Source of the DNA: Trileptium ribeirensis
Taxonomy: Eukaryota; Nematoda; Enoplea; Enoplida; Thoracostomopsidae
NCBI GenBank assembly: GCA_030248225.1
Contig: JASANE010007344.1
Coordinates: forward strand, 1-64,000
Direction of reading: 5' to 3'
DNA length: 64,000 nt
In this document: positions 58,980-64,000 of the stretch, one piece after another
Layout: every line of letters begins with the position of its first letter
Numbering within the stretch: position 1 is the first letter of the stretch
Notes under the pieces: model-generated
Databases searched by the model: none
What the model was told of the DNA's origin: nothing
What the model saw: only the letters and a program-made list of their open reading frames with translations
Translations under genes and position numbers: made by a program

Positions 58980-59640
58980 GTATTCAGCGTACTTGATAAC
59001 CTAATAGACACTCGTTATAAGGTAAAAAGCATTCAACAACATGCCGAAGATTTGAAAAATCGTTATTTCTGGGGAAAGTATATTCAGACCCCTTGAATGG
59101 TCCCACAAAGTGGTCGTGGTCACCACAATTGTATGGCTGGATGAGCGATACAGTCTTTCGGTTTTTCGACGTTAAGCCTGTGTCGCGAGATATGGACTGC
59201 GAAAGACTGGTACCGGTATGGCCAAATTTGGGAAAGAACCCTTAATAGCTATTTTGACCGAGAAGGTGGGGTTGGAGCTGTTAGATTATAGAAATCCTTC
59301 GGCCCGAACATGGGTTAAGCGTCCCAGAGACAGTCTAAAAATATGAAATTTTCATGATTTTCCCCTTAGCACCTTCAGTGGAAATTCCTTTCGCTTCGTT
59401 TCAAAAAACAAGGTTATCAATTAAACCCCTGTGCGCCTCACCTGAGTTTTATTCAGTCGCTAAAATGACAAGTGTTTGATGCACCCCTCAATAAGTAAGT
59501 ATGAGCGCACAGTTACAGTTGTAAAACCAAGCTTGCCCCCAAACTGAAAACAAAATTTTATTTTCAAAAACCGATAAGACGTAATTAGAAGGGTTTCGCC
59601 AACCCCAAGTTATAAAAACTCCATGCAAAGAGACGGAAGC
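58980..59640 (+). repeat. dispersed repeat, second copy (intron 6)
   Basis: 58980-59405 parallels 28600-29065. 59405-59640 parallels 39070-39250 (shared GG.TTCGCCAACCCCA and a cytosine-rich AACCAAGC/AAAAGC context). The order tandem array, unique block, inverted-repeat block is similar at several places in the window. Confidence 0.55.
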
Positions 59641-59691
59641 AATATGCCACATTCATCCACATTTGTTTTCCATGGCTACAGCTATTTTATT

Positions 59692-60490
59692 GAATTCTGA
59701 GTAATAAAACGAGCAAAGCGAAGAATTCTTATTGATATTGATGAAATTTGACAATGTCCCTTATTGGTTTTTATATTTATATGCATAATTCAACTTTGGC
59801 TGGGCGGATTTATTAGTGTTATAGCTCCTTTGGAAGTTGCAAAACTCTATTTGTAACACTTAGCTAGGTGCGAAGCGAAATTGCAACATCTTTCGCTGAA
59901 AAGCGGTCTAAAGGGTCTCGTGAGGTCCTCGAAGCGGCTCAAAAAATCACGTCACTAATTTTGCTAAAGAACCGACTTAGATATCTTAACTAAGTTTGGT
60001 TCATTTTGCAAAGCAAATAAGGCTCTATAAGACTTTATACAATGCTTTGCTACGTGGTCTCTTAGGATGTATGTTTTGGGTCAAAACGCGTTATAAAAGG
60101 AACCCATGAGACGCAGAATACACAAAATGGCAATAATTGCACAAGCATTGGAGATATATAGAAGTTTTTGCTTTCATTTTATATAACTATTCATCATGTA
60201 TGCAGCTGTAAATGGTGCGTTGCTATTGTCATTATTTACGCTATAGGCCTGGATCAAGACGAGTTTACAATGGGCACATGGCTATCAAAATACACGAAAC
60301 TGGTAATATCTCTGCAACCGCTAAAGGTACACAGGTGTTTTGGCTCTTTTTTGCGCAGTAATTTATCCTCTACGTACTGGTATATTGCGAACAAAATAAT
60401 TAGGTGTATCTTCTCAACAATTCAAACAACATGACTGATATTCGATAGCTCATTTTGTGATTTATTGCTCAAAATAAATTGTGTACATCT
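59692..60490 (+). repeat. dispersed repeat family, third copy (intron 6)
   Basis: Opens with GAATTCT (59692-59698) and its inverse AGAATTC (59722-59728) around AAAACGAGCAAAGCGA. Further blocks include CATAATTCAACTT, CACTTAGCTAGGTGCGAAGC and two AAAATGGCAAT/AACTGGTAAT units. Confidence 0.6.
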
Positions 60491-60602
60491 CTTTTAATTA
60501 CATATTCATCACTCAGAATTCACCCTCCTGGCGATGAGACAAGCTATTAGTGTTACATTGTATAGTAACCAACATTTGAAAAAGTTTATTTTCTATATTT
60601 AG

Positions 60603-60814
60603 AAAATTTTATCCCAAGACTACGAATATAGCGACGACGACGATGATGAGGACGACAGTGGACACTCGGGCGCGCAGGCCAGCAGTCGGCCTCATGAGCG
60701 ATCCTCGGACGAATTACAACCACCGGAAAAAGATAATAGGACTCCAGAATCAAGTATCGACGGGTGTAACACTACATCAGCAGGTGGTCAGTCGAAGGAT
60801 GAAAAGCTAGCGAG
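60603..60814 (+). CDS. SCAF4/8: SCAF4/8-like protein, exon 7 (acidic box)
   Basis: 212 bases between an ATTTAG acceptor (phase 0) and a GTAGAT donor, leaving two bases of a codon. Residues 290-359 begin KILSQDYEYSDDDDDEDDSG. Joined to exon 6 this gives FSKKILSQDYEYSDDDD, which corresponds to the FNKKLMDRFDFGEDSEHSEE box of human SCAF8, a second anchor that the exon chain is one gene. The rest is Ser/Pro/Glu-rich and ends GGQSKDEKLA. Confidence 0.88.
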
Positions 60815-61365
60815 GTAGATAATATTTGAAAGGAGTCAGGGATGAGCTTAGAGGGGTTAATCGTAGTAGATTGTCAACTACGGCATCAATATTTTAGGTA
60901 TAGTAGCTGTTAAAATAAGCGACATTCTAGTGGAAGCAGCAAGGCATTTTGATGGGTTAGTCAGAGTACGTTTTCTACAATAAATTTGGTTGGAATAGTG
61001 GTTAGCTTTAAAAAACCTGGTTTAAGAACACTGTTTATGCTAGAATGGAACAAGAGCGAGAATATTATTAGATTTTAACACTTGCTGCCTGGTTACCAGT
61101 GGATTCACAGCCATAACGTCGTACATGCTTTTATAACGTTTATACCGTAGTTTCTGCTGTCGGGCCTTCGATATTAAAAAGCCTAAATGTAACGAGTTAT
61201 AGCAGGTGGATGTAAACGCATACAGTTATTATTCTAAAAAGTAGAGCTATACGGAAACTATGGTTCCTTTATAGTTGCACCGGTTCGCGTTACATTAGTC
61301 GTAGTGTTGATAGCAGTTTTTTACGGTCACTGTCTGGAATAACCTTGTGAGCGTACATATTTCAG

Positions 61366-61936
61366 TGCTACTCAGGCGTTGTTGCAAAACAGGGATATCT
61401 TGGAGCAACTTCAGAAAATGCAGTATCAAAACCAACAGCGTCAGTTGCGATTACAACACGAACACCAGCATCAATCTCAGCATGAGCTACCAACACAGAC
61501 TATTCCGGAAATGGACGAGCGACACGATCAGTTTAAATTCGGGTCGTCTGGGAAAATGGACGAAGGACAGCACGACGGCCCTGGTAAAAAATCGTCGGAC
61601 AGCAGCAGCGGCCACAGAGATGACCAACAACGTCGACACCATCGTTCACGGTATTATGCCGCAGACAAAGATCCCAACAGGTTGACTGGTGCAACAACGC
61701 CTCCGTTATCCTCAAAGGTATCAGAAGCTCCGACGGAGCCGCCGCCGCTGTCTCCGGTTGTTCCGCCTCCAGTGCCGATAGTCAACCGTGGCAACGTTGC
61801 TGTTAGTGACGCATCGCGGACGACGACATCGATGCATTGTGTTACTCCATCCCCAGTTCCGCCGCCTTCTGGGATTGAATCATGTTCTGGTGGCGTTGGA
61901 TTGCCGCAGTCAACGACGCCGCACGTTTCAATTTCG
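61366..61936 (+). CDS. SCAF4/8: SCAF4/8-like protein, exon 8 (Q-rich and proline-rich linker)
   Basis: 571 bases between a TTTCAG acceptor and a GTAGGC donor. The first base completes a Ser codon (AG+T) with exon 7; it leaves in phase 0. Residues 360-550: a Gln/His-rich helix (LLQNRDILEQLQKMQYQNQQ), comparable with the Q-rich helical stretch after the acidic box in SCAF8, then a basic/Ser patch (SSSGHRDDQQRRHHRSRYY) and a Pro/Thr-rich part (PPPLSPVVPPPVP). The model up to here is 550 codons; RS and RRM exons must lie to the right of the window. Confidence 0.88.
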
Positions 61937-64000
61937 GTAGGCTGCTAAATACTGCCAGGATGGCTTAGGATTTAGCATTAGGAATTGATATCTAGTTACA
62001 CATACTTGCTGACAATGTGATATAGAGAGCGATAAGCTGAAAAAAAAACAAAAAATTCATAAATACCACATAGATGCGATTAATGTTATGCTTTCTGTGT
62101 TTATTGTTGACAAGAAATACAAGAATATTTATGGATCCCGAAATACGTTATCCGTATATTGCAATGTTTGTCTAGTAGCCACAACTGGCCAAGAAATCTT
62201 CACGTGTGAGGGAGAGTTGATGTTTTTTATAATTTTGTAAAAATTATGCACATAGTTGTCCGATGGCTTTGTTATTGGATGTAGTATTATGGCCTCGGGT
62301 GCTGGATTTTGTCAGAGTGCGTGTACTGCGCTGTCTGGCTTCAACTGTGGGCGAAGCCGGGGGTCGAAATCTAAATTTTAATGTTTATCAATGAAATGTG
62401 CTAAAATTGCTAATATATGTGTTTTGAAAACGGTGCAAAAAGGTCTCTGTTGAGGTTAAAACCAACTTTTAAAATTTTTTGTTTAAATTTAACGAAAAAA
62501 CTTTACCAAGTTTTATGTCGTACTTGGAGTTTTTACCGGGGGAAACCAAAAATTTTGCCAGGGTTCCCCAGCAGGGGCACCGCTTTTTTCAGGTGACCAA
62601 GAAAAAAGCTAGGCCCGACTTTTTAGAAGCCATATATTACATCAAAGCAATACCGTCGTTTTCTAAAATGCTAAGCGGTAAAATTCATTTATGTTTTGAA
62701 ATACTACTGTCTGTTATGGTGTTGTTGGACATTAGCCTTCATGCCATGTCTTTTAGACACATAGCTGGTTTGTGGTTTCGTTAACAACCATAGCAGATCG
62801 CTGTTAGATGATCTCTCTTAGGTGAATAAGTCAAGTTAAGATAAAATTATATTGCGCCTAGCGCTTCCAGTATTGGATATATACCAGACAAGCACAACTA
62901 TAGCCTTCATCATTTTCAACTCGCTTGAAAACCTAGAGATCGTTTTAACCCTTCACGTACATATGTCTTCAAGAAATGCCAGTCTAACATTTTTAGTGCC
63001 AAAATGTAGCAAGTTTGGCTCCAGAACCATGCCACCGGGTGAATCACCAATGTACTATCCTCTCCTCAAAGGGTCAAATTCCCCCCAAGATTTTCCAACT
63101 CACCCAGGATTCTGGCGTCTTCTCCCAAATCATGCGTCGCAAGGAATTTTTATCTTCTCTCCAGTAACCCCATGTATTTCAGATTACACCAAAATGATCG
63201 TCCTTGTAAGAGATGGTTATTGAAAAACTCAGTATCAGTGCTTACATTTCGACTATTCATGACAAAATCCAACATAAAATGAAGTGTAGGCTGCAAAAAT
63301 ACCCATTTTCAGAATTTAAACAATAAATATGCTACAAAAACAACGATATAAATGTTGTAAATGCTTGAAAAGCACGAAAAATGATGTTGTAAAACCTTCA
63401 AGCTGACCTGGGTCAGGTAAGCTGGGTGAAATCTCACCGGGTTTGAAGCTGGGGGCCCAGGTAAAAGTTTGATCTTGTTGAAAGGCAGATGTAGCTATAA
63501 AACATTGCAATGCAAACGCAAAGGTATTTTCACAATACATTCTATTATGCGTCGAATAAAAGCCCACCAATGCAGTGATGGCTCATGAGTAACATAAAAA
63601 AAAGAATTTTTTGTTCAATTAAATGGTAGATAAAGCTTCCGCACGTGCAGTTTGAAAAATCCGAGTATCGTGCTGTGCCATGGTAATACGTGATAAACTA
63701 CATAATTGATTATATTGAATATGATAAAATCAAAACGGTGGTAAACATAAAGTTTTGTTATTTTGCAACTTCGTAGACCATATCGCATAGTGTTGCTGTC
63801 TAAATCCCCACTATGTGTTTCCTCAGAGTTTCGAGAGATAAGACTGGGCATGGGGATTTTGTATGTTAACGCTTCAGATGTTCTCAGTGTAATATTGTAG
63901 TTTGCGTCTGTATTGTGATGTAGTGCAATTAGCTGTATGATATTTGACGTTGATAAGAGCTTTAACGGTACAAATTTGGCATCCAGAAAACTGTTAATGT
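61937..64000. other. SCAF4/8: intron 8 of the SCAF4/8 gene, incomplete, no further exon seen
   Basis: No segment with RS-domain or RRM signatures and correct splice sites was found up to the right edge. Open frames at 62479-62784 and 62852-63223 have intron-like composition and no recognisable domain. Confidence 0.5.

Noticed and set aside
61533..61715. Minus-strand frame opposite exon 8
   Set aside because: Antisense shadow of the SCAF4/8 exon.

Overview
The window looks like a repeat-rich chromosome segment from an invertebrate animal. It has kilobase-scale introns with GT..AG junctions, one conserved metazoan gene split into small exons, a tRNA-derived SINE, CR1-like and I/R1/LOA-like LINE remnants, several hAT DNA transposons with 8-bp target duplications, satellites and long AT-rich non-coding stretches. 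No bacterial operons are present. The phylum cannot be settled from sequence alone.

Layout. 1-140: SINE on the minus strand. 965-4160: a decayed minus-strand coding region that begins with a DEDDy 3'-5' exonuclease domain. 5990-9897: a GC-richer, probably inserted non-coding segment with a TATA box and strong hairpins, bracketed by two 196-bp direct repeats. 9990-11150: a broken minus-strand gag-like gene. 12769-13320: a tract almost without C. 13440-22942: an array of diverged non-coding units of about 1-2.8 kb, carrying recurrent stem-loops with fixed loops and changing stems; a decayed CR1-like LINE is inserted in the first unit. 22965-23585: a 310-bp tandem repeat. 26771-27931: a complete hAT element, whose end is tandemly duplicated with its flank.

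29240 to beyond the right edge: the 5' part of a SCAF4/SCAF8-type gene (SR-related, CTD-associated factor) on the plus strand. Eight coding exons can be placed (29240-29269, 34387-34515, 40253-40414, 53287-53389, 55736-55773, 57933-58337, 60603-60814, 61366-61936). Their phases agree and they give 550 codons: the RNA polymerase II CTD-interacting domain, followed by low-complexity and acidic linkers. The RS and RRM parts expected from the family are not in the window. Its introns hold hAT elements (intron 1), 362-bp and 176-bp tandem repeats (intron 2), and a hAT element enclosing a LINE-derived ORF plus a hairpin array (intron 3). Smaller repeats lie in later introns.

The most unusual material is the structured non-coding array at 13440-22942, with several loop families showing compensatory stem changes. 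Next come the hAT element at 49538-51080, which carries an open 426-codon LINE-derived reading frame with three of four RNase H acidic positions replaced, and the C-depleted tract beside the array.
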